Source of the DNA: Mycobacterium sp. 050128
GTDB taxonomy: Bacteria; Actinomycetota; Actinomycetes; Mycobacteriales; Mycobacteriaceae
NCBI RefSeq assembly: GCF_036409155.1
Contig: NZ_JAZGLW010000001.1
Span: 3,534,001-3,598,000, forward strand
DNA length: 64,000 nt
Direction of reading: 5' to 3'
Shown one piece after another: positions 20,319 through 29,446 of this stretch (position 1 is its first letter; every line of letters begins with the position of its first letter). Both the position numbers and the translations under genes were made by a program. The notes below the pieces were generated by a model. That model saw only the letters and a list, made by a program, of their open reading frames with translations. It did not search any database and had not been told where the DNA came from.

Positions 20319-20963
20319 GTGGGCAGCACGCAGCGCGGGCACGGCAGCGACGACGAGATGTTCGACGCCTTGGATTTCGGCGATAACCCCGGCGGCGATA
20401 GCGGTGCTGTGCCGGACTTTGGCGACGACAACGGCCAGGGCGACGGCTCCGTACCGCATTTCGGCGACGAACGCGGCCGCGACGATGTCGAGCAATCGGC
20501 CTTCGAGGTAATGGTCACCGACGAAGCGCCCGAGCCCGCAGATGCCGAATCCGGGCTCGGCGCAACGGTGCCCGACCTCGAGGAGGCCGACACCGCGGAT
20601 CAGGAGTTCGCCAGGACGCTGGCCACGGTGACCAATCCCCCCGAGACGGTGTCCGTGACGGCGATGATGGATGGCAGAATTTACCAGGTCGAGCTATCCG
20701 CAGACGCGGCGCGCATGACCGAGTCGGGGCTGGCCGAAGAGATACTTGTCATCGCGGATCTGGCTCGCCGGCAGGCTCTTTCGATCCAGCACAAGTTGAT
20801 GTTCGAGTCTTTCCACATCCTGGGTGCCGATGACGACGATGCCCTGGCTGAGATGCTGGAGAATTCGGTAATGGAACTGTCGTCACCGCAACAGGCCGCG
20901 CAAGCACAGGCAGAAGTGTTCGCCACTCGATACCGCGATGACGGCGGTGCTCCCGGCCGATGA
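20319..20963 (+). CDS. espH: EspH-like ESX-1 secretion-associated protein
   Basis: 214 aa from a GTG at 20319, with AAGGAG upstream. The first about 100 residues are very acidic and repetitive (FGD motifs). The C-terminal half carries TVTNPPETVSVTAMMDGRI, EEILVIADLARRQA and AEVFATRY, which match EspH closely. EspH is encoded in the espE-espF-espG-espH stretch of the ESX-1 locus and is cytosolic. In M. marinum it was reported to be needed for export of particular Esp substrates (from memory). Here it is fourth in the Esp-like operon, with no EspG chaperone gene beside it. Confidence 0.87.
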   Translation: MGSTQRGHGSDDEMFDALDFGDNPGGDSGAVPDFGDDNGQGDGSVPHFGDERGRDDVEQSAFEVMVTDEAPEPADAESGLGATVPDLEEADTADQEFARTLATVTNPPETVSVTAMMDGRIYQVELSADAARMTESGLAEEILVIADLARRQALSIQHKLMFESFHILGADDDDALAEMLENSVMELSSPQQAAQAQAEVFATRYRDDGGAPGR

Positions 20964-20998
20964 GTCCGGCACCACAAATCCGACAGTTAGGACGCCAT

Positions 20999-21349
20999 AT
21001 GGGCAGCGAGATGCATCTGCAACCGGCCGAGCTGCTACGTCAGATTAAGCAGATTCAGACGGCCGTGGACGAGCAGGCGCGCCAGCTGGTGGCTGAATCC
21101 TTCACGGGCACAGACGAAGCCAAGACCGTCGAGGTGACCCTCGATGGGCGCCAATGGCTCACCAATCTCTATCTTCAAGACGGTTTGCTGCGGCTGGGCA
21201 TCGAGACAGTGGCCCAACGGATCAACGAGGCGATCCAGAATGCGCAGGCCGTCGCGACCGCGGCGGCCGAAGTCGAGCAGGAGCGGTTCATCGAGTCGCT
21301 CGCCGGCATGGCCAGTTCGATGCCGTTACCCGACGTTGAAAAGGGTTAG
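20999..21349 (+). CDS. espL: EspL-like protein of the YbaB/EbfC fold
   Basis: 116 aa from ATG 20999, chosen because TTAGGA precedes it and the length then equals EspL; an in-frame ATG at 20960 overlapping the espH stop is possible. FTGTDEAKTVEVTLDGRQWL and LGIETVAQRINEAIQNAQA match EspL (Rv3880c). The fold is that of YbaB/EbfC nucleoid proteins. EspL is reported to stabilise other Esp proteins (EspE, EspF, EspH), which fits its place at the end of this operon. It ends 26 bases from the convergent espK-like gene. Confidence 0.86.
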   Translation: MGSEMHLQPAELLRQIKQIQTAVDEQARQLVAESFTGTDEAKTVEVTLDGRQWLTNLYLQDGLLRLGIETVAQRINEAIQNAQAVATAAAEVEQERFIESLAGMASSMPLPDVEKG

Positions 21350-21375
21350 CAGCAACGCTTCGTGTCCCGCAGCGG

Positions 21376-23316
21376 TCAGGGTTTGACCGCCACCGCCGGC
21401 TGCGCCGGCGAGGGTGCGGCAGCGGCGTCGAGTAATTCGGTGACGTGCTTCCAGTACAGCCAGTCTGCGACGGCCAAACGTTGGGCAACCGGGTCGGCCG
21501 CAGCGCGCGCCTCGCCGAGGATCACCTCTTGCGCGTGGGCGGCGTAGCCGCGGAACGCCCGCAAGTGTGCTGCGGATCGCCCCGTCGCCCGGCTTGCCAA
21601 GGGGCGCATCGCCTCCAGCCACAACTTCGAGCGCCCGTCGGTGGGTGCGCTGGCCGGCGGCGCCGGCAACAGGCTGGCCAACCGCGAATCGGGAGTTCTC
21701 GCCAGGCGCTCCGCTGCAGCTGGATCAACCATCTCCAGCCGGGACCGCCCGGCCATCGCGCCGCTTTCCGGGATGTCCTCGGGCTTCAGCACGACCTTGG
21801 CCACACCCGGATCGGAATCGCCGAACTGCTCGTCGGTCGCAATCACCGCTCGCAGCTTGGTGTTTCGGTGTTCGGCCCAACCTTGCACCGCGATCATCGG
21901 GTAGGTGGCCCAGCGTGCGCGCTCGGTGGCCGGAATCGCCTTCTCGGCACTGGCCATGTGCACCTGTTCGGGTAGCTGCACGCCGTCGGGGATGTAGGCC
22001 AGTCCGTAGTTGTTGGCCACCACGATGACGCCCTCGGTGGTCACCGCGGTCACCCAGAAGAACTTCAAATGGTCGGCGCCGCCGCTGTCGGGTGCGTTGA
22101 GCGCGGCCGCGATGCGCCGTGCCAGCACTAGCGGATCGGCGTCGCCGCGGCGCGCCGAAGCTGCGGCGGCATCGCGTTCCGCGCGTGCTGACGAAACCGG
22201 AACCGCCGCACCCGCATCCGAGTCGGTGCGCTGAGCCGCGGCCGCCTTCGGGCGCGCCGCGGCCGCGCTGCGCGGTGACGGATGGGCCGACGCCGGCCGG
22301 GTACTGGGCGACGCACCTGTCGGGTTCTGGCCGACCGGCGCGCTCGATCCGGCGCCCGCGCTCGAGCCCGCGGCGGCACCGCGCGGTCCGGCAGGGGCCG
22401 CCGGCATGCCGGTCGCCGACGCGGGCGCCATCGCGGGACCGGTGTCGCGCGGCCCAGCGAACTGCGCGGCCGGCGCCGCCGGCGCGGCAGGCATGCCGGT
22501 GTTGCGGGCGCCCGCGCCGACGGGTGGTGCGGATTCCGCCGGGCTCAACGGTTTCGGCGCGCTCGGCGGCACTGCCGGGGCGGCCCCGCCAGTGCTGGCT
22601 GCCGGCGCCGGCGGGGCCGGGGCCATGACCGTTGCCGGCGGTGGGGCGGTGGCGGTTGGCGGGGGAGTCGCGGTCGACGGCTGCGCGGCGCCGTCCGGTG
22701 AACCCTGTCCCCAGGACCGGCCGCCCCGGTCGCGATCACCCAGCAGTGGGTCCGGGGACGAGGAGTCCGGCGGCGCTTTCTGGTCGAGCAGGTCCCGCAG
22801 TGCGCGCTCGGGCGCCTTCCAGTCCTTGCTCTCCAGAATCTGCTCCGCGGTGCCCTGGACCACGCCGACATTCGCGGTATGCGTCGCGGCGACCACCGAA
22901 TTGATGGCGGCAGTTCGTTCGGCGGGCTCGAGTTTGGAATCCTGCTCGATCAGCTTGATCTGCCGGTTCGCAGCATCCACGTTGTCGCCGATGTCGGACT
23001 TCGCCTGCTCGATCGATCCGGCGACCTTCCGCTGCCAGGTAATCGCGGTGGCCAAATTGTTTTGCAGCTTTACCAATTCATCGATATTCGATTCGACCTG
23101 GCCGTTGGCGGCGCCGGCCGCACCGCCCGCCCAGAGGCCACTGGCGAAAATCTCGCCCTGTTGCCGGCGGAAGGTGTCCAGCACCTCGGTGACCTGCCGC
23201 AAGACCTGCATGTACTGCTCGGCTCGGTCGTAAAAGGCATCCTCTGCCACGTCGGGCCATCCCCCGCCGTCGAGCATGGCTTCGGCAAACCCGCCCGTCG
23301 GCTTGACCATGCCCAT
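21376..23316 (-). CDS. espK: EspK-like ESX-1 secretion-associated protein
   Basis: 646 aa with EspK architecture. The N-terminal PPE-like helical domain (1-190) begins with a xxPTGxxAxxMLxxGGW pattern and has WAG at 62-64 as the WxG turn. A long Ala/Pro/Gly-rich linker covers about 200-400. The conserved C-terminal domain (about 400-640) includes VTTEGVIVVANNYGLAYIPD, AKVVLKPEDIPESG and AVADWLYWKHVTELLD. EspK is an ESX-1 chaperone/adaptor that binds EspB and the EccCb1 ATPase in characterised systems, so its presence opposite an EspB-like gene is coherent. The linker is shorter than I remember for M. tuberculosis EspK (729 aa). Confidence 0.88.
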   Translation of the reverse strand: MGMVKPTGGFAEAMLDGGGWPDVAEDAFYDRAEQYMQVLRQVTEVLDTFRRQQGEIFASGLWAGGAAGAANGQVESNIDELVKLQNNLATAITWQRKVAGSIEQAKSDIGDNVDAANRQIKLIEQDSKLEPAERTAAINSVVAATHTANVGVVQGTAEQILESKDWKAPERALRDLLDQKAPPDSSSPDPLLGDRDRGGRSWGQGSPDGAAQPSTATPPPTATAPPPATVMAPAPPAPAASTGGAAPAVPPSAPKPLSPAESAPPVGAGARNTGMPAAPAAPAAQFAGPRDTGPAMAPASATGMPAAPAGPRGAAAGSSAGAGSSAPVGQNPTGASPSTRPASAHPSPRSAAAARPKAAAAQRTDSDAGAAVPVSSARAERDAAAASARRGDADPLVLARRIAAALNAPDSGGADHLKFFWVTAVTTEGVIVVANNYGLAYIPDGVQLPEQVHMASAEKAIPATERARWATYPMIAVQGWAEHRNTKLRAVIATDEQFGDSDPGVAKVVLKPEDIPESGAMAGRSRLEMVDPAAAERLARTPDSRLASLLPAPPASAPTDGRSKLWLEAMRPLASRATGRSAAHLRAFRGYAAHAQEVILGEARAAADPVAQRLAVADWLYWKHVTELLDAAAAPSPAQPAVAVKP

Positions 23317-23506
23317 AATCTAGGTCCTCTCCCAATGCCGAACCCCGCATCGGGGCTGGCGGCCGGCAACCTAGCGGTCGCGGGCTTGGCGCGCTTGGTC
23401 AATAAGCTTAATCGAGGTGAAGGCAAGGTATTCCGCGAAAAACGCGCCACCGCACTCATCGCCGCGAGCCGGATTCGGTTAACGGGAGCTGACCAGTGGC
23501 CATCGT

Positions 23507-24556
23507 TCAGACATGTTCGTCGGCAATGTCTTCCAATGCAGCGAACACCTCTTCGACGCTGATGTCGGCCATCCGTCGCTGATCGAGGTGCCGGTGCGGC
23601 CCGAATCTGAATCCCCAAGTCAGCGATCGCGTCGCGCCGAAGAGTCCGACGCCCGGCACCCGCGCCAGATCGGCGGCATGCAGCATGCAGGAGTCGATGC
23701 CCAGGAAAAGGTCCGCGTGGGCGACCATGCTCATGCTCAGATCGAGCGGGAGCCCGAGATGGGAAATGACGCGGTCACGTTCACGCCCGACGTTGAGGTC
23801 CTCGTGTCCCATCCCGACGACCCATGCCACGAAGTCGGGGCGGCTCGACAAGAATCGGTTCAGCAGATCGATGAATCGTGTGACGGGCCAACGCTTTTCC
23901 TTCCAATCGGTGTCGGCGTGCACGACCAGTACCTTGGTCCCGGGCGGCACCGCGGCACGCATCGATCGGGCTCGCTCTTGCACGGAGGACGGGATGGACA
24001 CCGGCTGGGCGAAGTCCTCGATCCGCAGCGACCGATCGAAGAGACGAGCCAACTTGAACAGCAGGTCGCAGGCGTGCCACGCCTGTTTGGGAACCGTGAC
24101 GTCGTATTCGGCGTAATTGCCGGCGAAGCCGATGGTCGTGGTGGGGGCGAGGCGCCGCTGTAGGTCCCGAAAAGTGTCCATCGGCAGGTTGGTGCTCACC
24201 GCGTTGATGAGCACATCGACGGGGCCGAGCTGGGCAGCCAGGGCCGCATAGTCGGGAGATCGAACGGGAAGCGCGGTTGGCCCCGTTTCCGGCACTCCGG
24301 TGATGTCGACAAGGCGGGGGCTCACCTCCCGGAAACAGAGGTCGAAGGACACCTTGGTAGAGAGGACTGTCAGCGGGGCGTCGAACATTGCGCCCAATGC
24401 GCGCACGGTCGGCAGCGTCATGACGGAGTCGCCGATGTTGGCGGTGAAATACAACGCGGGCCTGCGTGCCCGGAGCAGACGGGACAGCGTGCCGGGTTCA
24501 ACGTCTGCCCACTGCTCGTCGTCGTGAGCCACACGTTCGCTGAGGCGACCATCCAT
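23507..24556 (-). CDS. Glycosyltransferase family 9-like protein (heptosyltransferase-type)
   Basis: 349 aa. The GT9 (ADP-heptose:LPS heptosyltransferase) pattern is visible: the N-terminal Rossmann start RRPALYFTANIGDSVMTLPT and the C-terminal nucleotide-sugar site GIDSCMLHAADLARVPGVGL with HAA. The starting ATG is 2 bases after the RNase Z stop, so the two form an operon. Mycobacteria have no LPS, so the acceptor must be something else (a glycolipid, natural product or protein). I do not recall a gene here in M. tuberculosis. It sits between the Esp island and conserved synteny and may have arrived with that island. Confidence 0.75.
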   Translation of the reverse strand: MDGRLSERVAHDDEQWADVEPGTLSRLLRARRPALYFTANIGDSVMTLPTVRALGAMFDAPLTVLSTKVSFDLCFREVSPRLVDITGVPETGPTALPVRSPDYAALAAQLGPVDVLINAVSTNLPMDTFRDLQRRLAPTTTIGFAGNYAEYDVTVPKQAWHACDLLFKLARLFDRSLRIEDFAQPVSIPSSVQERARSMRAAVPPGTKVLVVHADTDWKEKRWPVTRFIDLLNRFLSSRPDFVAWVVGMGHEDLNVGRERDRVISHLGLPLDLSMSMVAHADLFLGIDSCMLHAADLARVPGVGLFGATRSLTWGFRFGPHRHLDQRRMADISVEEVFAALEDIADEHV

Positions 24557-24558
24557 GG

Positions 24559-25410
24559 CTACGACCGCGGCGGGACTTCGACCCGGTGTAAGTCGTCACC
24601 CAGCTCGATGCGCCCGCCGAATTCTTTGGCCGCCAGCGTCCGCCACTGTTCTTCTTGTCCGGGCACCAGCGCCGGCACATAGTGCGTCATGACCAGCGTG
24701 CCGACCCCCGCGCGGGCCGCGGTGGCCGCGGCCTCTTCGACCGACGAGTGGTAGTCGCAGATGTCCTGCAGCCGCTGCTGCGGGATCTGGGTGACGATGT
24801 CCTTGCGGATCACGGTGTGCACCAACGCGCCTGCCCCGGCCGCCAGCTCGTCCAGGCCCGCGCATGGCACCGTGTCTCCGGCCAGCACCGCCGAGGCGCC
24901 ATCGGCGTCGACCCGGAACCCGATCGTCGGTGCGACCGGCCGGTGGTCGGTCGGAGCCACCCGAATCGAGACGCCGTCGCGGTCCCACACCGGGCCCTCG
25001 GTGTACTCGTGCACCTCGATCGCTGGTGGCGTGTTCAGGTCGTCGTGATGGGCGATCCGGTAACCGATGTCGTGGCCGAACGCCTTCAGCGTCGCCTCGA
25101 CCGTCTCCGCGGTGCCCGGTGGCCCGATGATCGGGAACGGCGCCGGATCGGGCGTGAACGTGGTGATCCACCGCGTGATCAGCACGTCGCCGAGATCGCC
25201 GATGTGGTCACTGTGCAGGTGGGTGAGCAGCAGGGCCGACAACCCGGCGGCGCCCACGCCGACGGCCGCCGCGCGCTGCAGGACGCCGCGCCCGCAATCC
25301 ACCAGGAACACCTGTCCGCCGGCCCGCACCAGCGTCGCCGGTCCCGCGCGGTTCGGGTCGGGGATGGGGCTGCCGGTGCCCAACAGGGTGATCTCGATCA
25401 TGGCCCCCAT
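24559..25410 (-). CDS. Metallo-beta-lactamase-fold hydrolase, RNase Z-like (Rv2407-like)
   Basis: 283 aa. The MBL metal motif [10 protein letters not shown] (about residues 62-71) is intact and further metal ligands appear in LAGDT and [26 protein letters not shown] is the typical RNase Z/ElaC N-terminus; the ATG at 25401 (MIEI) is as good a start as 25410. By homology it is the tRNA 3'-end processing endonuclease of the cytosol, also annotated as a ribonuclease Z/arylsulfatase-like protein in mycobacteria. It is divergent from the CBS gene, with about 150 bases between. Confidence 0.88.
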   Translation of the reverse strand: MGAMIEITLLGTGSPIPDPNRAGPATLVRAGGQVFLVDCGRGVLQRAAAVGVGAAGLSALLLTHLHSDHIGDLGDVLITRWITTFTPDPAPFPIIGPPGTAETVEATLKAFGHDIGYRIAHHDDLNTPPAIEVHEYTEGPVWDRDGVSIRVAPTDHRPVAPTIGFRVDADGASAVLAGDTVPCAGLDELAAGAGALVHTVIRKDIVTQIPQQRLQDICDYHSSVEEAAATAARAGVGTLVMTHYVPALVPGQEEQWRTLAAKEFGGRIELGDDLHRVEVPPRS

Positions 25411-25558
25411 CCTTCAAGACGCGTCGGCGGATTGTGGCCCATTCGGTGAACAATGAGATCGGCCCACGCGTTTCGCCCGCGGGTTTTCGCGTTGGCTTTC
25501 CCGCCGCGCGAGTTAGCCGTAGCCTGTGTGAAGCAGATCACAACCAGCTGGAGGCTTG

Positions 25559-25987
25559 ATGCGGATAGCGGACGTTTTGCGGAACAAGGGCTCGGCGGTC
25601 ACCACGATCAATCCCGACGCGACGGTCCGGGAATTGCTCGCCGGCCTCGCCGAGCAAAACATCGGCGCCATGGTCGTGGTAGGCGACGAGGGAGTGGTCG
25701 GCATCGTGTCCGAGCGCGACGTCGTGCGCCAACTGCACGCACACGGCCCGAGCATGCTCACCCGCCCGATCTCCAAGATCATGACCGCGACCGTTGCGAC
25801 GTGCACGAAGTCCGACACGGTCGACGAGATCAGCGTGCTGATGACCAAGAACCGGGTGCGTCACGTGCCCGTGCTCGACGGCAAGAAGCTGATCGGCATC
25901 GTCAGCATCGGTGACGTCGTCAAGACGCGCATGGAGGAACTCGAGGCCGAACAGCAGCAGCTGCAGTCCTATATCACGCAAGGCTGA
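25559..25987 (+). CDS. Two-CBS-domain protein (Rv2406c-like)
   Basis: 142 aa, ATG preceded by CTGGAGG. It consists only of a CBS domain pair: MRIADVLRNKG...VGIVSERDVVRQL and SKIMTATVATCTKSDTVDE...LIGIVSIGDVV. Such stand-alone Bateman modules bind adenosine nucleotides and may regulate a partner enzyme; no partner is evident. The C-terminal helix is Glu/Gln-rich (MEELEAEQQQLQSYITQG). The sequence is nearly the same as I remember for Rv2406c, indicating strong conservation. Confidence 0.93.
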   Translation: MRIADVLRNKGSAVTTINPDATVRELLAGLAEQNIGAMVVVGDEGVVGIVSERDVVRQLHAHGPSMLTRPISKIMTATVATCTKSDTVDEISVLMTKNRVRHVPVLDGKKLIGIVSIGDVVKTRMEELEAEQQQLQSYITQG

Positions 25988-25997
25988 GTGCCTTTTT

Positions 25998-26061
25998 CCG
26001 CCGAACGTGCGCTCATTGCGAAAATTTCGCCGATTTTTCGCGGTGGTTGCACGTTGGGCGG
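25998..26061. terminator. Likely bidirectional terminator between convergent genes
   Basis: A 13-base inverted repeat with one mismatch (25998-26010 against 26049-26061, CCGCCGAACGTGC / GCACGTTGGGCGG) encloses an A/T-rich centre with a second small palindrome (GCGAAAATTTCGC at 26018-26030). It lies exactly between the ends of the CBS gene and the convergent PemK-like gene. Confidence 0.6.
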
Positions 26062-26078
26062 ACCCGTCTGCGGGCTGA

Positions 26079-26681
26079 CTACCGCCAGGCGTAGTCGGCG
26101 CGCAGGCGCGCGGCCACCACGTCGAAGACCTCGCGTTCCAGGATCGCGCCCTCACGGCGGATGCCCTCTTCGGGCACGTCGAGCACCCGGTCCAGCCGCA
26201 CCCAGCTCTGCCTGCCCTCGTAATCCCAGTTGCCGGCTCCGATCGCGACCCAATCCGGGTCGGAGGCATAGTGCGCCTGGCTGGAAAGCATGAGTCCGAG
26301 CAGGACGCTGCGGTCGCGGCCGACGACGAGGACCGGGCGGTCCTTGCCTTGGGTGGGGTCGTCCTCGTAGGCCACCCACGTCCAGACGATCTCCCCGGGA
26401 TCGGCTCGACCGTCGAGGTCCGGGGCGTACACGACTTTGCGGGCGCGTTGCGCGGTCGGAAAGCTGTCGCTGGTCACCGGCCGGCCCTCGGTGATCGACG
26501 TCGCCTGCGAGTCGCCGGTGGAAGCCCGTGCGTTCGCGGTGGTTTTGACGACTTGCTCGATTTCGCGGTAGACCGCGTGCGCGGTCTGAACCTGCTGGAT
26601 GAATCGCGGAACCCCGTAGACGACGACGTTCTGGGCAAACCGCTGGAACGTCTTCCACTGCGATTTCCGGCTGGACGCCAT
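26079..26681 (-). CDS. PemK/MazF-like family protein (Rv2405-like)
   Basis: 200 aa from ATG 26681. The N-terminal 80 residues are helical. The core from about residue 100 resembles the PemK toxin fold (PGEIVWTWVAYEDDPTQGKD followed by RPVLVVGRDRSVLLGLMLSS). PemK/MazF proteins are usually endoribonucleases with an adjacent small antitoxin. No antitoxin ORF is visible here, and the N-terminal extension makes the protein longer than a typical MazF (about 110 aa). A role other than a classical toxin is therefore likely. It is divergent from lepA with a gap of under 50 bases. Confidence 0.75.
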   Translation of the reverse strand: MASSRKSQWKTFQRFAQNVVVYGVPRFIQQVQTAHAVYREIEQVVKTTANARASTGDSQATSITEGRPVTSDSFPTAQRARKVVYAPDLDGRADPGEIVWTWVAYEDDPTQGKDRPVLVVGRDRSVLLGLMLSSQAHYASDPDWVAIGAGNWDYEGRQSWVRLDRVLDVPEEGIRREGAILEREVFDVVAARLRADYAWR

Positions 26682-26707
26682 AGTCGCAGCATAGTCGTCG
26701 GGGACGG

Positions 26708-28654
26708 GTGCGACTGTGTCCGAGTGTGTCCCGACCAGCTCGCATAGATACCCTGGACGTACCCGCGAACCGCCGGTCAAGCAGCATCAACAGCACCCGC
26801 CAGGAGATCCCCATCAGCAGTTTCGCCGACAAGACGTTCACCGCGCCGGCGCAGATCAGGAACTTCTGCATCATCGCTCATATCGACCACGGCAAGTCCA
26901 CCCTGGCCGACCGGATGCTTCAGCTCACGGGCGTCGTCGACGAGCGGTCCATGCGTGCTCAGTACCTGGACCGGATGGATATCGAGCGGGAGCGCGGCAT
27001 CACCATCAAGGCGCAGAACGTGCGGCTGCCCTGGAAAGTCGGTGACGACGAGTACGTTCTGCACCTGATCGACACGCCGGGCCACGTTGACTTCACCTAC
27101 GAGGTGTCCCGCGCACTGGAGGCCTGCGAGGGCGCGGTGCTGCTGGTCGACGCGGCACAGGGGATCGAGGCCCAGACGCTGGCAAACCTCTACCTGGCGC
27201 TGGACCGCGACCTGCACATCATTCCGGTGCTCAACAAGATCGACCTGCCGGCCGCGGACCCGGAGCGCTATGCCGGCGAGATCGCGCACATCATCGGCTG
27301 CGAACCCGGCGACGTCCTCCGCGTGTCCGGCAAGACCGGCGAGGGCGTGGCCGACCTGCTCGACCACGTGGTGCGTGAGGTACCGCCGCCGCAGGGCGAC
27401 GCGGACGCGCCCGCTCGCGCGATGATCTTCGATTCCGTTTACGACATCTACCGCGGCGTGGTGACCTATGTCCGCGTGGTGGACGGCAAGATCACGCCCC
27501 GCGAGCGCATCAAGATGATGTCTACCGGCGCAACGCACGAGCTGCTCGAGGTCGGCATCGTCTCGCCCGAACCGAAACCCAGCGACGGTCTGGGTGTGGG
27601 GGAGGTGGGCTACCTGATCACCGGCGTCAAGGATGTCCGCCAGTCCAAGGTCGGTGACACCGTGACGACGGCCCGGCACGGCGCCACCGAGGCGCTGACC
27701 GGCTACCGCGAACCCAAGCCGATGGTCTACTCGGGGCTGTATCCCGTGGACGGTTCGGATTACCCGGATTTGCGCGACGCCCTGGAAAAGCTGCAACTGA
27801 ACGACGCCGCCCTGACCTACGAGCCCGAGACGTCGGTGGCACTGGGCTTCGGATTCCGTTGTGGCTTTTTGGGTTTGCTGCACATGGAGATCACTCGCGA
27901 ACGCTTGGAGCGCGAGTTCGATTTGGATCTGATCTCGACGTCGCCCAACGTCGTGTACCGGGTGATCAAGGACGATGGCAGCGAGATCGTGGTGACCAAC
28001 CCGTCGGACTGGCCCGAAGGAAAGGTCCGCGAGGTGTACGAGCCGGTGGTCAAGACCACCGTCATCGCGCCCAGCGAGTTCATCGGCACCATCATGGAGC
28101 TGTGCCAGTCGCGCCGCGGTGAGCTGGGCGGCATGGACTACCTGTCGCCGGAGCGCGTCGAGCTGCGTTACACGATGCCGTTGGGTGAGATCATCTTCGA
28201 CTTCTTCGACTCGCTGAAGTCGCGCACCCGCGGCTACGCCAGCCTGGATTACGAGGAGGCTGGCGAGCAGGAAGCGTCGTTGGTCAAGGTCGACATCCTG
28301 TTGCAGGGCGAGGCGGTAGACGCGTTTTCCGCGATCGTGCACAAGGATTCGGCGTCCGCTTATGGAAACAAGATGACCACCAAGCTGAAGGAGCTGATTC
28401 CGCGCCAGCAGTTCGAGGTGCCGGTGCAGGCCGCCATCGGGTCGAAAATCATTGCGCGCGAGAACATCCACGCGATCCGCAAAGACGTGCTCTCCAAGTG
28501 CTATGGCGGAGACATCACCCGCAAGCGCAAACTTCTGGAAAAGCAGAAGGAAGGCAAGAAGCGGATGAAAACGATTGGACGCGTGGATGTTCCGCAAGAG
28601 GCGTTCGTCGCGGCGCTGTCCACCGATGCCGCGGGAGACAAAGCCAAAAAGTAG
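26708..28654 (+). CDS. lepA: Elongation factor 4 (LepA), ribosomal back-translocase GTPase
   Basis: 648 aa from GTG 26708; GTG 26726 is an equally plausible start, and neither has a clear Shine-Dalgarno. GTPase motifs are complete: AHIDHGKST (G1), DTPGH (G3), NKID (G4) and SGKTGEG (G5). Domain II, the EF-G-like domains and the LepA-specific C-terminus ([20 protein letters not shown]) follow. From [20 protein letters not shown] on, the match to mycobacterial LepA is near-identical as remembered. It acts on stalled ribosomes and in ribosome biogenesis. It is followed by lppR after 25 bases. Confidence 0.97.
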   Translation: MRLCPSVSRPARIDTLDVPANRRSSSINSTRQEIPISSFADKTFTAPAQIRNFCIIAHIDHGKSTLADRMLQLTGVVDERSMRAQYLDRMDIERERGITIKAQNVRLPWKVGDDEYVLHLIDTPGHVDFTYEVSRALEACEGAVLLVDAAQGIEAQTLANLYLALDRDLHIIPVLNKIDLPAADPERYAGEIAHIIGCEPGDVLRVSGKTGEGVADLLDHVVREVPPPQGDADAPARAMIFDSVYDIYRGVVTYVRVVDGKITPRERIKMMSTGATHELLEVGIVSPEPKPSDGLGVGEVGYLITGVKDVRQSKVGDTVTTARHGATEALTGYREPKPMVYSGLYPVDGSDYPDLRDALEKLQLNDAALTYEPETSVALGFGFRCGFLGLLHMEITRERLEREFDLDLISTSPNVVYRVIKDDGSEIVVTNPSDWPEGKVREVYEPVVKTTVIAPSEFIGTIMELCQSRRGELGGMDYLSPERVELRYTMPLGEIIFDFFDSLKSRTRGYASLDYEEAGEQEASLVKVDILLQGEAVDAFSAIVHKDSASAYGNKMTTKLKELIPRQQFEVPVQAAIGSKIIARENIHAIRKDVLSKCYGGDITRKRKLLEKQKEGKKRMKTIGRVDVPQEAFVAALSTDAAGDKAKK

Positions 28655-28679
28655 CGATGGGCTCGGGGGGAGTGGATCT

Positions 28680-29399
28680 ATGCGAGTGCTTGCACTATTG
28701 GCTGTCGCCCTGCTGACCGCGGGTTGCGTCAACACCGTGGCCGGCATGCCAAAGCGCGCCGTTCGCCCAGCTTCAACAGTGGCGCCGCTGGAGCAAATTC
28801 TGCCGACCGACGACGAAGTCAAGGCCGCGGTCGGTAACGACCTGCCGGCGCATAGCCCACCCGCAACGGGCGGTATCGATGTGCTGCCGAACGGGATTCG
28901 CGATGACAGCGCCGCCGCCCCGATCGAATGCATCGGTGCGACCGATCCATTGCTGCGGGTCGTTTATGAAAAGGGGCCGATTCGCGGCGTGGCTACTCAG
29001 ACCTATTGGAATTACGATTCCGGCGTGGCGGTGTCGAGCGCACATGCGGGTGTGGTCCGGTTGGCGTCGTCGGCGGATGCGCAACGACTTTTCGCGTCGT
29101 TCGTAGCGCAGTGGCAGAAATGCGCGGGAACCACCGTCACGATGAACACCCACGATTCCGAGAACACCGAATTGTATTCGAAGGTGATCGACGTGAAGGT
29201 CGAAGGACCGGTACTGTCGGTGACTCTCAGCGATTGGGACAACCACACCACCCCGCCGGCCCCCAACGAGCATGCCGTCGGAGTGGAATCTGATGTCATC
29301 GTCGATGTTGAAGCCGCAGATCAACCTGGCGTGCAGGCCGGAACGCGGGCCATCGATCTCGTCAAGGTGATGTTGCGGAAAGTATCGAGCACGAACTGA
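28680..29399 (+). CDS. lppR: Lipoprotein LppR with a PknH-C-type sensor domain
   Basis: 239 aa from ATG 28680. The lipoprotein signal MRVLALLAVALLTAGC has the lipobox LTAGC with Cys at residue 16. The extracytoplasmic domain resembles the PknH C-terminal sensor-like domain (IECIGATDPLLRVVYEK, FVAQWQKCAGTTV), with cysteines about 90 residues apart that could form a disulfide. The position after lepA equals Rv2403c. The ligand is unknown. Confidence 0.85.
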   Translation: MRVLALLAVALLTAGCVNTVAGMPKRAVRPASTVAPLEQILPTDDEVKAAVGNDLPAHSPPATGGIDVLPNGIRDDSAAAPIECIGATDPLLRVVYEKGPIRGVATQTYWNYDSGVAVSSAHAGVVRLASSADAQRLFASFVAQWQKCAGTTVTMNTHDSENTELYSKVIDVKVEGPVLSVTLSDWDNHTTPPAPNEHAVGVESDVIVDVEAADQPGVQAGTRAIDLVKVMLRKVSSTN

Positions 29400-29419
29400 G
29401 TATCGAGTATTACCTTGCC

Positions 29420-29440
29420 GGGTAACGATTTTCGCTACCC
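29420..29440. terminator. Hairpin between convergent lppR and GH15 genes
   Basis: GGGTAACGA, a TTT loop, then TCGCTACCC: nine-base arms with one mismatch, placed in the 47-base gap between two convergent genes. It probably terminates one or both transcripts. There is no long U-tract, which is usual for mycobacterial terminators. Confidence 0.5.
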
Positions 29441-29446
29441 CAGCCT

